Notes under the pieces: model-generated
Database searches by the model: none
What the model saw: only the letters and a program-made list of their open reading frames with translations
Told to the model about the DNA's origin: nothing
Program-made: the position numbers and the translations under genes
Shown here: one piece after another, positions 47,198 to 55,759 of the stretch
How the letters are laid out: each line of letters opens with the position of its first letter
Position numbering within the stretch: position 1 is the stretch's first letter
Source of the DNA: Flavobacterium humidisoli
GTDB taxonomy: Bacteria > Bacteroidota > Bacteroidia > Flavobacteriales > Flavobacteriaceae
Length of the DNA: 64,000 nucleotides
Direction: 5' to 3'
NCBI RefSeq assembly: GCF_023272795.1
Contig: NZ_CP096829.1
Location: 2,232,001 to 2,296,000, forward strand

Positions 47198-47222
47198 AAA
47201 AGACACTGAATTAGTGTCTTTT
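47198..47222 (-). terminator. Terminator of the DUF1810 gene
   Basis: AAAAGACACT (47198-47207) pairs with AGTGTCTTTT (47213-47222), with a T run on the minus strand. Confidence 0.85.
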
Positions 47223-47249
47223 AAATGTAAATAATCGTTGAAACTCTAG

Positions 47250-47711
47250 TTATATTGTAACTGGTTCATCAACAGATTTTATAGTTGAATTAATAATAGA
47301 CAAAGTAAGCGGATCGGTTTCTCCAGAGAAGAAAGCGTCCAAAATTTCCTGAAATATCGGATTTGCATTTTCTACCAATGAAAACAAAGTCATGCAAGAA
47401 CGCAATTTACGAGCATCTAAATCTCCAAAAATTCCGTCAGCCGATTTCATTTTAAAGGTTAAAAGCAACTCTGAAATCTCAATTAAATGTTTTCCCAAAA
47501 TTGGATGTTCCAAATAATCTGTAGCTTCTTTTAAATCATTAATGGCATAAAGATTTGCAGTATCGCTTTTTCCTAAGCCTTTTATTTGCGGGAAAATGAA
47601 CCACATCCAATGTGTTTCTTTTTTCCCTTTACTGATTTCAGAAAGAGCGGTAAGATAAAGTTTGTTCTGTGCGTCTAAGAAACGCGCTAAATCATTGTTC
47701 GAATAAGCCAT
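47250..47711 (-). CDS. DUF1810 family protein
   Basis: A 153-residue protein of the DUF1810 type, recognised by DLARFLDAQNKLY at the start, then WMWFIFPQIKGLGKS and LEHPILGKHLIEI. DUF1810 proteins are widespread small cytosolic proteins of unknown function. The ATG at 47711 is chosen: an extension to 47741 would use a TTG that lies inside a TATTTTTG promoter element (47739-47746). It forms a single-gene unit. Confidence 0.82.
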   Translation of the reverse strand: MAYSNNDLARFLDAQNKLYLTALSEISKGKKETHWMWFIFPQIKGLGKSDTANLYAINDLKEATDYLEHPILGKHLIEISELLLTFKMKSADGIFGDLDARKLRSCMTLFSLVENANPIFQEILDAFFSGETDPLTLSIINSTIKSVDEPVTI

Positions 47712-47738
47712 TACGGTATTGTATTTTAAAAAAGGTTG

Positions 47739-47746
47739 CAAAAATA
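47739..47746 (-). promoter_or_regulatory. -7 element of the DUF1810 gene promoter
   Basis: The minus strand reads TATTTTTG, an exact TAnnTTTG match, 27 bases before the ATG at 47711. It decides the start choice for that gene. Confidence 0.5.
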
Positions 47747-47872
47747 GTAAAAAAGATAGGTTTTGCCTAGTAAAAGGTTCATATAGTGCATGTTTTAACT
47801 TTTTAAAGAAGGAATCTCTTACGTTGTTTTGGAAAAAAATTACTTCTTTTTAAAGATTCAATGCTATAAAAA

Positions 47873-48499
47873 TCAAAGATTTCGATTGGTTCTTCTAAAG
47901 GTAAGATTGATCCTTGGCAAAACATCACGAGCTGTTTTTGGAACTTGATGTTGCCAAAAACTATTAGTAGTTCCAGCCATCAATAAAAAGGATCCATGAT
48001 GCAACGGAATCTCAATTGGCGGAATTTCTTTTCTGAATTTATGTCGAAGTTTAAACATTCTCGTTTCTCCAAAAGTAACGGAAGCAATAATAGGATTTGG
48101 GCCAGTATTGTGTTCTTTGTCGCTATGCCAACCTACGCCATCATTTCCGTCTCGGTATAAATTCAATAATACGGTATTAAAATCAAGCTGTGTTTCTTTT
48201 TCTACACGGCCTCTAATTTTTAACAATTCATAAGTCCAATCAGGTCCGTTTGGATCTGCGCCAGGATTATCTTTATCTTCATACCAAGAAATCATTCGCG
48301 GAACGGTATAAGTTTTATCGTAAATTTCCATTTCATACTCTCTCCATTTGGTTTTGCGAAGTATTCTCTCGTAAAAAACATCAGATTCTTCTTTGGTGAA
48401 AAAGTTATCGATTAAAATTAATTCAGAATCTGGAATGTCAAATATTTTTTTTCCTCCCAAACCTGTGGTAAATAATTCGGTGTCGCTAAATAGTGTCAT
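47873..48499 (-). CDS. alkB: AlkB-type alpha-ketoglutarate/Fe(II) dioxygenase (DNA repair)
   Basis: A 208-residue AlkB homologue. Iron ligands are H125 and D127 (WHSD) and H184 (WQHQVPK); the ketoglutarate-binding arginines are R196 and R202 (RINLTFRR). The start and the PRMISWYEDK stretch resemble the human ALKBH2/3-type branch. It removes 1-methyladenine and 3-methylcytosine lesions from DNA or RNA by oxidation. It is the last gene of the minus-strand damage-tolerance cluster, 39 bases after the Exo/GIY-YIG gene. Confidence 0.9.
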   Translation of the reverse strand: MTLFSDTELFTTGLGGKKIFDIPDSELILIDNFFTKEESDVFYERILRKTKWREYEMEIYDKTYTVPRMISWYEDKDNPGADPNGPDWTYELLKIRGRVEKETQLDFNTVLLNLYRDGNDGVGWHSDKEHNTGPNPIIASVTFGETRMFKLRHKFRKEIPPIEIPLHHGSFLLMAGTTNSFWQHQVPKTARDVLPRINLTFRRTNRNL

Positions 48500-48538
48500 A
48501 ATTCAGATTTTAGTTTTACAGCTCTATTTTTTATTGGT

Positions 48539-49921
48539 TTAGGAAATGAAAAGTTGTTTGTTAAAGAATATTTTTCTCGGATGTTTTTCTGCGTAAGCAA
48601 AAATTAACTGTTCAATATATTGATTGCTTTTATAAGGCGTAACATAATTTTTTACTTCATCAGAATCGTTAATGGCAACATCTCTCGGAATGTAGCCCAT
48701 TCCATGAAAATGACCATTTTCGATCCAAATACAACTTCTTTCGTCCGAAGATCTTCCTTTGTCTATAATGGCAAAACTTGGTCTGTTATTTAATAAAAAC
48801 TCGATGGCATTGTCTACTTGTTGGTTATGAAATGAAACGTCTGGTAAACCTTTGGTTTCATTATTTTGAAAAAACTCACCTTCTTCGGGCCTTGTGTATT
48901 TACAAAAACGATGATCGATTTCAAAATGCTCGGCTAGAGTTCGCAATAAATTAATACAATCGTATTGACTATTAAATTCATGAATACAAGTCTGAAATTT
49001 ACTCAATTTACCCACTGCCAAATATTTGTAGCCATTTCGGGCTTCGTATTGATAAATGCCAAATTTGGCTTCAAAACGTTTTAAAGCTCTGTTATAAGTT
49101 GGCCAAAGTTTTTTGATTTCGGTACATTCTAAAAGAAGTGCCATGAGTTCGGTAGCGCAGATTTCAAAAGAAATTCCGTGAATATCTCTTAAAAAATGCT
49201 GTCTTTGCTGTTTGATATTGTTTCCTGTAAAATGAGATGTGACACGCTTTTTTAAGTTGATTGCTTTTCCAACATAAATCACTTTTTTTGCCTGATTATA
49301 AAAATAATAGACTCCTGGTTTGTCAGGCAAATTATTAAAATCTTCTTGTGGTAAATTTGGAGGTAAACGCTGGTCCTGTGCTGTTTTCTTGATCATTTTA
49401 TCAATTTCTCCAGCATCGTCCCATTCCAATAAAAGCGAAAATAAAAGAGCAGTAGCATCGGCATCTCCGCCGGCACGGTGTCTGTTTTCTAAAGATATAT
49501 TTAAAGAATTGCACAGATTTCCTAAACTATAGGAACCCAGTCCAGGTTTGATTTTTCGAGCTGCACGAACTGTACAAAGTTTTTTGGCCGACCATTTAAA
49601 ACCAGCTTGCTCCAATTGATGATGAATGAATGAATAATCAAAGTTCACGTTGTGGGCAACAAAAACACGATCGGTAAGCATTTCCAAAACTTTCTCTGAG
49701 ATATCATCAAAAATGGGCGCATTGGCTACCATTTCGTTATTAATTCCTGTCAATCCAAAAATAGAAGGAGGTATGTCCTGTTCAGGATTTACAAGTGTTT
49801 CGTAACGATCCAATACATTTGTACCGTCATGAATAATAATGGCAATTTCTGTAATACGGCTTCCACTGGCATTTCCTCCTGTGGTTTCAATATCGACTAT
49901 GGCATATTCTTGCTTCTTCAT
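48539..49921 (-). CDS. DEDDh exonuclease fused to a GIY-YIG nuclease
   Basis: A 460-residue two-nuclease protein. Residues 1-165 are a DnaQ-like exonuclease with D10, E12 (VDIETTGG), D95 (NVNFD), H148 and D153 (HRAGGDAD). Residues about 200-290 are a UvrC/Cho-like GIY-YIG nuclease: GVYYF (203-207), IYVGK (215-219), and R226 as the catalytic arginine. The C-terminal 170 residues are less clear and may be a DNA-binding or UvrC-like linker part. The combination suggests cleavage followed by 3' trimming at damaged DNA. It lies 78 bases after the DnaE-like gene and 39 before alkB. I know this fusion as a recurrent annotation in Bacteroidota and Actinobacteria. Confidence 0.85.
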   Translation of the reverse strand: MKKQEYAIVDIETTGGNASGSRITEIAIIIHDGTNVLDRYETLVNPEQDIPPSIFGLTGINNEMVANAPIFDDISEKVLEMLTDRVFVAHNVNFDYSFIHHQLEQAGFKWSAKKLCTVRAARKIKPGLGSYSLGNLCNSLNISLENRHRAGGDADATALLFSLLLEWDDAGEIDKMIKKTAQDQRLPPNLPQEDFNNLPDKPGVYYFYNQAKKVIYVGKAINLKKRVTSHFTGNNIKQQRQHFLRDIHGISFEICATELMALLLECTEIKKLWPTYNRALKRFEAKFGIYQYEARNGYKYLAVGKLSKFQTCIHEFNSQYDCINLLRTLAEHFEIDHRFCKYTRPEEGEFFQNNETKGLPDVSFHNQQVDNAIEFLLNNRPSFAIIDKGRSSDERSCIWIENGHFHGMGYIPRDVAINDSDEVKNYVTPYKSNQYIEQLIFAYAEKHPRKIFFNKQLFIS

Positions 49922-49999
49922 TTGTGTATAACGTAAGTTGTTCTTTAGTTATTTTTTAAGTTTTCGGTCTTTCAGTTTTCTGAATGTTGCGATTGAATG

Positions 50000-52900
50000 C
50001 TAAAACTTCATTCGATGTCTCGGAAGATTAATTTCATGTCCTTGCGGATAAGGCGCTCGATGCGTCAAACTAACATCTTCTTTTATCTGATTTTGTGTTT
50101 TATATTGATCTTTAGAATCCATATATCGTGGATCTGGAATAAAAGGCATTTTGGCCATTTTGAGAATCGTAATGGTCGGAAAATGATAATCGACCTCAAC
50201 ATTTCCTAACAAAAGATAACAGCCTCCACCCTGAAAAGGATGTTTTGCAAGACTATCTGGAAAATGTGCTGTATCAAAATAAATGCCTTCATGATCGATC
50301 CAAGTTCCAAAATACATCGAACCTTTTTTGGTCGGGACGTGTTTTCTGGAAATGAGATATGCCAGCATTCTAACTTGTCTTTTATGGTGTTTTACTAAAT
50401 CTTTTGCCATAATATCACCTCGATGTTTGGTTTGTAAAAGATCGAAAACCGTACAAGAAACAGGAAAACTCAACAATTCGATTTCATCAAAAGCATCTTC
50501 AAAAATAGAACGTTCCAAAACAGGTAATTTGAATTCTTTTACCGGTTCTTGCAAAAGCATCAAATCTCGATTTTCGGGTTTAAAATTGTTTAAAAGCAAA
50601 CTCGCACTAATCAAAAGCTGATTTTTTGTTTTTCCTGTAAAGCGAAAAGCACCAATAAAAATCAGAACTTTAACGCCTTCAATTCCAATTGGAATGCGAT
50701 TGATGAAATTTTCTAGAGAAAGGTAATCGCCGTTTTTCTCTCTTTCTGATGCTATTAAATACGCAATTTTAGATTCTAAACTCTGCAAATGCATAAACCC
50801 TAAATAAATATCGGTTCCGTATAAAGTCGTTTGATATTCGCTTTTATTCACACACGGATTATGAACGGTTCCGCCCGACATTCTAGCTTCGTGCACATAA
50901 ACTTCGGTTCTATAAAATCCGCCTTGGTTATTGATTACCGCTGTCATAAATTCTACAGGATAATTAACTTTCAAATACAAACTCTGATAACTCTCAACGG
51001 CATAAGAAGCCGAATGCGCCTTACAGAAAGAATATCCCGCAAAAGATTCAATCTGGCGGTAAATTTCCTGACTCAAAGCTTCTGGATGCCCTTTTTGAGC
51101 ACAGCTTGCAAAGAAATTGTCTTTTACTTTTTGTAAAGCTTCCAGAGATCTTCCTTTTCCAGACATCGCACGACGAAGAATATCACCATCAGGAGCGGGA
51201 AGTCCGCCGTAATGTTGGGCAATTTTTATCACATCTTCCTGATACACCATAATGCCGTAAGTTTCGCCAAGATGCTCTCTAAAAACCTCATGAAAATATT
51301 CAAACTGATTTGGATTATTATGACGAAAAATATACTCTTTCATCATTCCAGATTGTGCAACTCCAGGACGAATAATAGACGAAGCCGCTACCAGAATTTT
51401 ATAATTATCGCAATTCAATCGGCGTAATAATCCGCGCATCGCAGGACTTTCGATATAAAAACAGCCAATCGTATCTCCTTTTGCTAAATAAGAATTGCAA
51501 ACCGCTTCATCTTTAGAAATAGAAGTATTGCGAATGTCTACTTTTAGACCTCTATTTTTTTCAATAAGCTTTACGCTATCATCAATATGTCCGATACCAC
51601 GCTGGCTTAGAATGTCGAATTTGTCAAAACCAATTTCTTCGGCAATATGCATATCAAAAAGCACAATTGGAAAACCTTTTGGAGGCATTTCCAAAGGCGT
51701 ATAATTGGTAATTGGTTCTTCAGAAATAATAATTCCACAGGCATGCATACTGCGCTGGTTTGGATATTTCTGCATCATAAAACCATATTCTTGAACCAAT
51801 TTTACAATCTTATTTGTAGGATGAAGTTCTTCTGGATTTTTTGCCAATACATCTAATTCTTCTTTCGGAAGACCAAAAACTTTTCCAACTTCTCTGAAAA
51901 TAGAACGGTATTTAAACTCAACATTGGTTCCGCAGAAAGCAACATGATCTTTGCCGTATTTTCCGAATATATATTCTAAAATTACATTACGTTCCTGCCA
52001 GCTCCAATCTATGTCAAAATCGGGTGGAGTTTTACGGTTAAGATTTAAAAAACGTTCAAAATACAAATCGAGTTCTATTGGACATATATCAGTAATTCCG
52101 AGGCAATAGGCTATTATGCTGTTAGCACCGCTTCCGCGACCAATGTGCATAAATCCTTGACTATTGCTGTATTGAATTATATCCCAAGTAATTAAGAAAT
52201 AGGCACTAAATTTTAATTCGTCAATAACTTTCAGTTCTTTTTCAACACGTGCTTTTGCTATTGTGTTTTCTTTTCCATAACGATGTTCAAAACCTTCTAG
52301 CGCCAAGCCAGTAAGCATTTTTATATCTTCTTCACGGCTTTTGGTAAAGAATTTTTTGTTTTGCGGAACACCAAATTCATATTGAAAATTACATTCGTCA
52401 ATGATGTGTTGTGTGTTCGAAATGATTTCAGGATATTTTTCATAGAAAGGCAAAAAGGCTTCTAATGGTTTTATGAAATCAGAAGTTTTGCAATAATCCG
52501 CTTCAGTAAGTTTTGATAGAATAATATTCGTGTCAATTGCTCGAAGGACTTTATGCAGATTGTATTCTCTTTTACAGCTAAAAGTTACGGGCTGTAAAAT
52601 CACCATTTTGGCAATTTTATTTTTATGTTTAGAAGTCAGAAGACTCGAAACTTCTTCAGGACGAACTCCGATGAATTCATTTTCATAAAGCGTTTCCGGA
52701 GCATTTTCTAAAGTATAAATTACAAAAGCCTCCTTAAATTCAGGAGCTCGTAAAGGCAAAGTTTCTCCGCTGAAATTATACTCAGTTAAAAAACGATTCA
52801 TTTCAGCTAATCCTTCGGCATTTTTAGCTAAACCAATATATCGAAATTGATGATTACAGCGAAATTCCATTCCAACCAAAGGCTTGATTTCATTTTTCTC

Positions 52901-53053
52901 GCAATCTCTTATAAAATCGTAAATTCCAGTTACAGTATTAATATCGGTCAATGCCATTGCTTTTACGCCGCAAGAAACAGCCAGACCAACAAGATCTTTT
53001 AGCGGAATCGTGCCATAACGCAGAGAATGATAAGAATGACAATTGAGGTACAT
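50000..53053 (-). CDS. DNA polymerase III alpha-like, error-prone DnaE2/ImuC type
   Basis: A 1017-residue C-family DNA polymerase, shorter than replicative DnaE (about 1160) and in the size range of DnaE2/ImuC. An N-terminal PHP domain begins HSYHSLRYGTIPLKD with ALTDINTVTG. The polymerase domain has GRGSGANSIIAYCLGITDI (about residues 305-324) and the metal-binding DFDID (residues 345-349, equivalent to D401/D403 of E. coli). An OB-fold is visible near residue 900 (LAYLISRKHVPTKKGSMYF). It starts 3 bases after dinB, so the two are translationally coupled and probably work together in translesion synthesis. The classical imuA is not present. Confidence 0.9.
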   Translation of the reverse strand: MYLNCHSYHSLRYGTIPLKDLVGLAVSCGVKAMALTDINTVTGIYDFIRDCEKNEIKPLVGMEFRCNHQFRYIGLAKNAEGLAEMNRFLTEYNFSGETLPLRAPEFKEAFVIYTLENAPETLYENEFIGVRPEEVSSLLTSKHKNKIAKMVILQPVTFSCKREYNLHKVLRAIDTNIILSKLTEADYCKTSDFIKPLEAFLPFYEKYPEIISNTQHIIDECNFQYEFGVPQNKKFFTKSREEDIKMLTGLALEGFEHRYGKENTIAKARVEKELKVIDELKFSAYFLITWDIIQYSNSQGFMHIGRGSGANSIIAYCLGITDICPIELDLYFERFLNLNRKTPPDFDIDWSWQERNVILEYIFGKYGKDHVAFCGTNVEFKYRSIFREVGKVFGLPKEELDVLAKNPEELHPTNKIVKLVQEYGFMMQKYPNQRSMHACGIIISEEPITNYTPLEMPPKGFPIVLFDMHIAEEIGFDKFDILSQRGIGHIDDSVKLIEKNRGLKVDIRNTSISKDEAVCNSYLAKGDTIGCFYIESPAMRGLLRRLNCDNYKILVAASSIIRPGVAQSGMMKEYIFRHNNPNQFEYFHEVFREHLGETYGIMVYQEDVIKIAQHYGGLPAPDGDILRRAMSGKGRSLEALQKVKDNFFASCAQKGHPEALSQEIYRQIESFAGYSFCKAHSASYAVESYQSLYLKVNYPVEFMTAVINNQGGFYRTEVYVHEARMSGGTVHNPCVNKSEYQTTLYGTDIYLGFMHLQSLESKIAYLIASEREKNGDYLSLENFINRIPIGIEGVKVLIFIGAFRFTGKTKNQLLISASLLLNNFKPENRDLMLLQEPVKEFKLPVLERSIFEDAFDEIELLSFPVSCTVFDLLQTKHRGDIMAKDLVKHHKRQVRMLAYLISRKHVPTKKGSMYFGTWIDHEGIYFDTAHFPDSLAKHPFQGGGCYLLLGNVEVDYHFPTITILKMAKMPFIPDPRYMDSKDQYKTQNQIKEDVSLTHRAPYPQGHEINLPRHRMKF

Positions 53054-53056
53054 GAT

Positions 53057-54238
53057 TTATTTAGTGCGTTTTAAAATTTCGTCTTTAGTATTAGGTTTAA
53101 AGTGAGCTCCGGCGCAACGCATTACAGCATCAAAACCATAACGGCTTTTCATTTTATCCATGGCGGCATAAAGTGCCAACATTTCCTGAGTATCTTCAAA
53201 AAGATCAATTTGATACGTTCCGCGTACCAATCCGCTAAAGCGAACCCCAATCAAACGAAGACGCATACGACGCTGATAGACTTTCTCAAAAAGCTCTATT
53301 ACATTCTTAGTCAAAATATGATCGGCTGAAGTATAAGCAACTCGGCATTGTTTGGTTTCCGTATCAAAATTGGCGTAACGAATTTTAACCGTAACTGTTG
53401 AAGTCAGCCATTGTTCAGAACGCAATTGAAAAGCTAGTTTTTCGACCATTCCCAAAAGCACTCTTTTGAGTTTCGCAATATCAATGGTGTCTTGAGAAAA
53501 AGTATGTTCTGTAGAAATAGATTTTCTTTCGCTATACGGTTCTACAGGTGTATGATCGATTCCGTTCGCTTTTTTCCAAATATCGAGGCCGTTTTTTCCA
53601 ATCATTTGCTGTAAAACCTCAGCAGGCATTTCGGCCAAAGTCTGAATTTTACGAACACCAATTCGGGACAAGAGTTGAAAAGTTACGGTTCCGACCATTG
53701 GTATTTTCTGAATCGAAAGCGGATTCAAAAAAGTCTGTACCTTATGTTCTGGAATTTCAAGATTTCCTACTGGTTTACCTTCGCCTGTAGCAATTTTAGA
53801 AACCGTTTTATTGATCGATAACGAAAAACTAATCGGAAGTCCAGTTTCCTTAATTACCTTTTGTGCCAATTCATCCGTCCATTTATAACTTCCATGAAAT
53901 TTATCCATTCCCGTAATATCCAGATAAAATTCGTCGACACTTGCTTTTTCCAAAACAGGTGCTTTTTCTTGAAGAATTTCGGTTACATCATGAGACATTT
54001 TTGAATATAATTCCATGTCGCCTTTGATAACTTTCGCATCAGGGCAAAGTTTCATCGCCATTGCAATAGGCATTGCAGAACGTACTCCAAATTTGCGGGC
54101 TTCATAGGAACAAGAAGCCACAACACCGCGTTCTCCTCCGCCCACGATGAGTGCTTTTCCGTTTAGTTCAGAATTTATGAGTCGTTCGCAGGATACAAAA
54201 AAGGTATCCAAATCCATATGTACAATTGCCCGTGCCAT
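53057..54238 (-). CDS. dinB: Y-family DNA polymerase IV (DinB)
   Basis: A 393-residue DinB. The catalytic residues are intact: D9 in HMDLDTFF and D102/E103 in SVDEFYLD, so it is active and not an ImuB-type pseudo-polymerase. A beta-clamp binding motif QIDLF lies near residue 345. It copies past lesions. First gene of the minus-strand cluster, divergent from the XRE-S24 regulator and separated from it by 90 bases. The following DnaE-like gene starts 3 bases after its stop. Confidence 0.93.
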   Translation of the reverse strand: MARAIVHMDLDTFFVSCERLINSELNGKALIVGGGERGVVASCSYEARKFGVRSAMPIAMAMKLCPDAKVIKGDMELYSKMSHDVTEILQEKAPVLEKASVDEFYLDITGMDKFHGSYKWTDELAQKVIKETGLPISFSLSINKTVSKIATGEGKPVGNLEIPEHKVQTFLNPLSIQKIPMVGTVTFQLLSRIGVRKIQTLAEMPAEVLQQMIGKNGLDIWKKANGIDHTPVEPYSERKSISTEHTFSQDTIDIAKLKRVLLGMVEKLAFQLRSEQWLTSTVTVKIRYANFDTETKQCRVAYTSADHILTKNVIELFEKVYQRRMRLRLIGVRFSGLVRGTYQIDLFEDTQEMLALYAAMDKMKSRYGFDAVMRCAGAHFKPNTKDEILKRTK

Positions 54239-54250
54239 TTTTCCTTTTTG

Positions 54251-54302
54251 TTTTTGTATGAAACAAAATTAGCACAGGTGGTAACATTTTTTTGTATATT
54301 TG
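54251..54302. promoter_or_regulatory. Divergent promoter and candidate operators between dinB and the XRE-S24 regulator
   Basis: The minus-strand -7 element is TAATTTTG (plus 54264-54271) toward dinB; the plus-strand element is TATATTTG (54295-54302) toward the regulator. TTTTTGTAT occurs twice, at 54251-54259 and 54289-54297, 38 bases apart, each next to one promoter. TTTTGT-N5-ACAAAA (54252-54268) is a palindrome overlapping the dinB promoter. These repeats are candidates for regulator binding. Confidence 0.5.
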
Positions 54303-54328
54303 CTGTTCCAAATTATAACAAATTTATT

Positions 54329-55102
54329 ATGTCCTTATTTTCAGACAACATCAGAGCGTTAAGGGTTAAGCATAAAATATCACAGGAGAAATTAGCTGAA
54401 AACCTTAGCATTACCAGAGGAAGATACGTGAAATACGAAGATGGAACTTCGGAAGCACCGTATGATATTCTAAAGAAGATTGCGCTATATTTTCATATGA
54501 GTATTGACTTGATATTATCGGTCGATATTCGTAAGATTGATGTGCAAAATTTGATAAAACTAGAAGGCAACCGACTTATTTTACCCATTCAAGTGGATAG
54601 TTTTGGAGAGAATTTTATTGAAATTGTATCTCAAAAAGCAAAAGCAGGTTACCTCAATGGATATGCTGATCCAGAATATATCGAAAGTTTACAGCAAATT
54701 ACACTTCCGTTTTTAGGTCCTGGAAAACACCGCGGATTTCCTGTTGAAGGGGATTCGATGCCACCGCACGAAGATGGTTCTATTATTATTGGTCGTTATG
54801 TGGAAAAGCTCGGAGATGTAATGGATGGTAAAACCTATATTTTGATTACTAAGAATGAAGGAATGGTGTATAAGCGTCTCAATAAAAACAAAAAGAACTC
54901 CTTGGTTTTAGAATCCGACAACAGCTTTTATCCGAATTATGAAGTGAAAGCTTCTGATATTTTGGAGATTTGGGAATACGAATGTAATATTGGCCGTTCG
55001 GATAAAAAACAAGAAATGACGGAAACTGGAGCAATGAAAGATTTGCTTTTAGAATTGAAAAGAGAAGTTCGAGAGATTAAGAATAATACTTCGAATGCTT
55101 AA
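54329..55102 (+). CDS. HTH-XRE/S24-peptidase regulator (LexA/CI-like)
   Basis: A 257-residue regulator. A helix-turn-helix of the XRE type covers residues about 8-60 (IRALRVKHKISQEKLAENL). The C-terminal part is a LexA/CI-like S24 domain: an Ala-Gly pair at 106-107 (KAKAGYL), the catalytic serine S143 in EGDSMPP, and the lysine K182 in VYKRL. The spacing (G107 to S143 36, S143 to K182 39) is close to E. coli LexA (34 and 37), so self-cleavage is plausible. A final coiled-coil-like tail (residues 226-250) is extra. The ATG at 54329 is used because the longer frame overlaps dinB and its promoter. It probably represses dinB and itself. Confidence 0.88.
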   Translation: MSLFSDNIRALRVKHKISQEKLAENLSITRGRYVKYEDGTSEAPYDILKKIALYFHMSIDLILSVDIRKIDVQNLIKLEGNRLILPIQVDSFGENFIEIVSQKAKAGYLNGYADPEYIESLQQITLPFLGPGKHRGFPVEGDSMPPHEDGSIIIGRYVEKLGDVMDGKTYILITKNEGMVYKRLNKNKKNSLVLESDNSFYPNYEVKASDILEIWEYECNIGRSDKKQEMTETGAMKDLLLELKREVREIKNNTSNA

Positions 55103-55112
55103 TTTTTTTTCC

Positions 55113-55144
55113 GCCACGAATTCACGAATTTTGATTTAAAATAA
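55113..55144 (+). repeat. 32-bp direct repeat, upstream copy (GNAT flank)
   Basis: Begins GCCACGAATTCACGAA and ends TTTAAAATAA. An identical copy is at 55613-55644, exactly 500 bases later. It ends directly at the GNAT start codon region. Confidence 0.95.
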
Positions 55145-55145
55145 A

Positions 55146-55595
55146 ATGAATATCCAAAAAGCCAAAATCGAAGATCATATCCGTTTAACGGAAATCACCA
55201 AAAAGTCAAAAGCCTATTGGGGATATTCGGATGAGCAAATGGAGAAATGGAGCAATAATCTTACGATCACGATAGAGTATATAGAAACAAATTCTGTTTT
55301 TAATTTGGTTGATGAAAATCAGATTATTGGCTATTATTCTTATTTTAGATTAGAAAACAATCAGGTAAAATTGGACAACTTATTTATTTTACCTGAATAT
55401 ATCGGAAAAGGATTTGGTTCTTTTTTAATGAATGATTTTGTGGAAAGAATGCGAAATGAAAAATGTCAAAAAATCATTTTAGATTCAGAACCCAATGTCG
55501 AACAATTTTACCAGAAAATCGGATTTACAAAAATTGGTGAATTTGAAACTTCAATAAAAAATAGATTTATGCCGATTATGGAAATAAATCTATGA
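55146..55595 (+). CDS. GNAT-family N-acetyltransferase
   Basis: A 149-residue acetyltransferase with the acetyl-CoA-binding motif A at LFILPEYIGKGFGSFLMNDF (about residues 77-96; the pyrophosphate loop is GKGFGS). It acetylates an unknown amine substrate; EYSSYFRLEN-type substrate specificity cannot be read. It lies between two identical 32-bp repeats and could be a recently inserted accessory gene. It follows the regulator by 43 bases, but no operon is certain. Confidence 0.82.
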   Translation: MNIQKAKIEDHIRLTEITKKSKAYWGYSDEQMEKWSNNLTITIEYIETNSVFNLVDENQIIGYYSYFRLENNQVKLDNLFILPEYIGKGFGSFLMNDFVERMRNEKCQKIILDSEPNVEQFYQKIGFTKIGEFETSIKNRFMPIMEINL

Positions 55596-55612
55596 TTTCG
55601 AAGAAAAAAAAT

Positions 55613-55660
55613 GCCACGAATTCACGAATTTTGATTTAAAATAACTCGTCAATTCGTGGC
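55613..55660 (+). repeat. 32-bp direct repeat, downstream copy, extended to an inverted repeat
   Basis: 55613-55644 is identical to 55113-55144. The sequence continues to AATTCGTGGC (55651-55660), which is complementary to the start of the repeat (GCCACGAATT), so this copy can form a hairpin while the upstream copy cannot. Confidence 0.9.
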
Positions 55661-55699
55661 TAATAAATTTACACAAAGCCCTTCAAAAATCATTTTAAT

Positions 55700-55757
55700 C
55701 TGTGCGATCTTTAGCTTAAAAAAAACTTTTGCGACTTAGTGCCTTTGTGGCAAAAAA
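55700..55757. repeat. Intergenic repeat of the 'ctttgtggcaaaa' family
   Basis: Contains GCGACTTAGTGCCTTTGTGG followed by CAAAAAAAC. A shorter relative, CTTTGTGCCTTAGTGGCAAA, is at about 59090-59109. I associate this family with repeats of Flavobacterium genomes from memory; copy number is not known. Confidence 0.6.
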
Positions 55758-55759
55758 AC

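Noticed and set aside
47711..47741. Longer start of the DUF1810 protein
   Set aside because: It would use a TTG codon that is part of the likely promoter element.
53057..54238. ImuB-like inactive polymerase
   Set aside because: D9, D102 and E103 are present, so it looks catalytically active.
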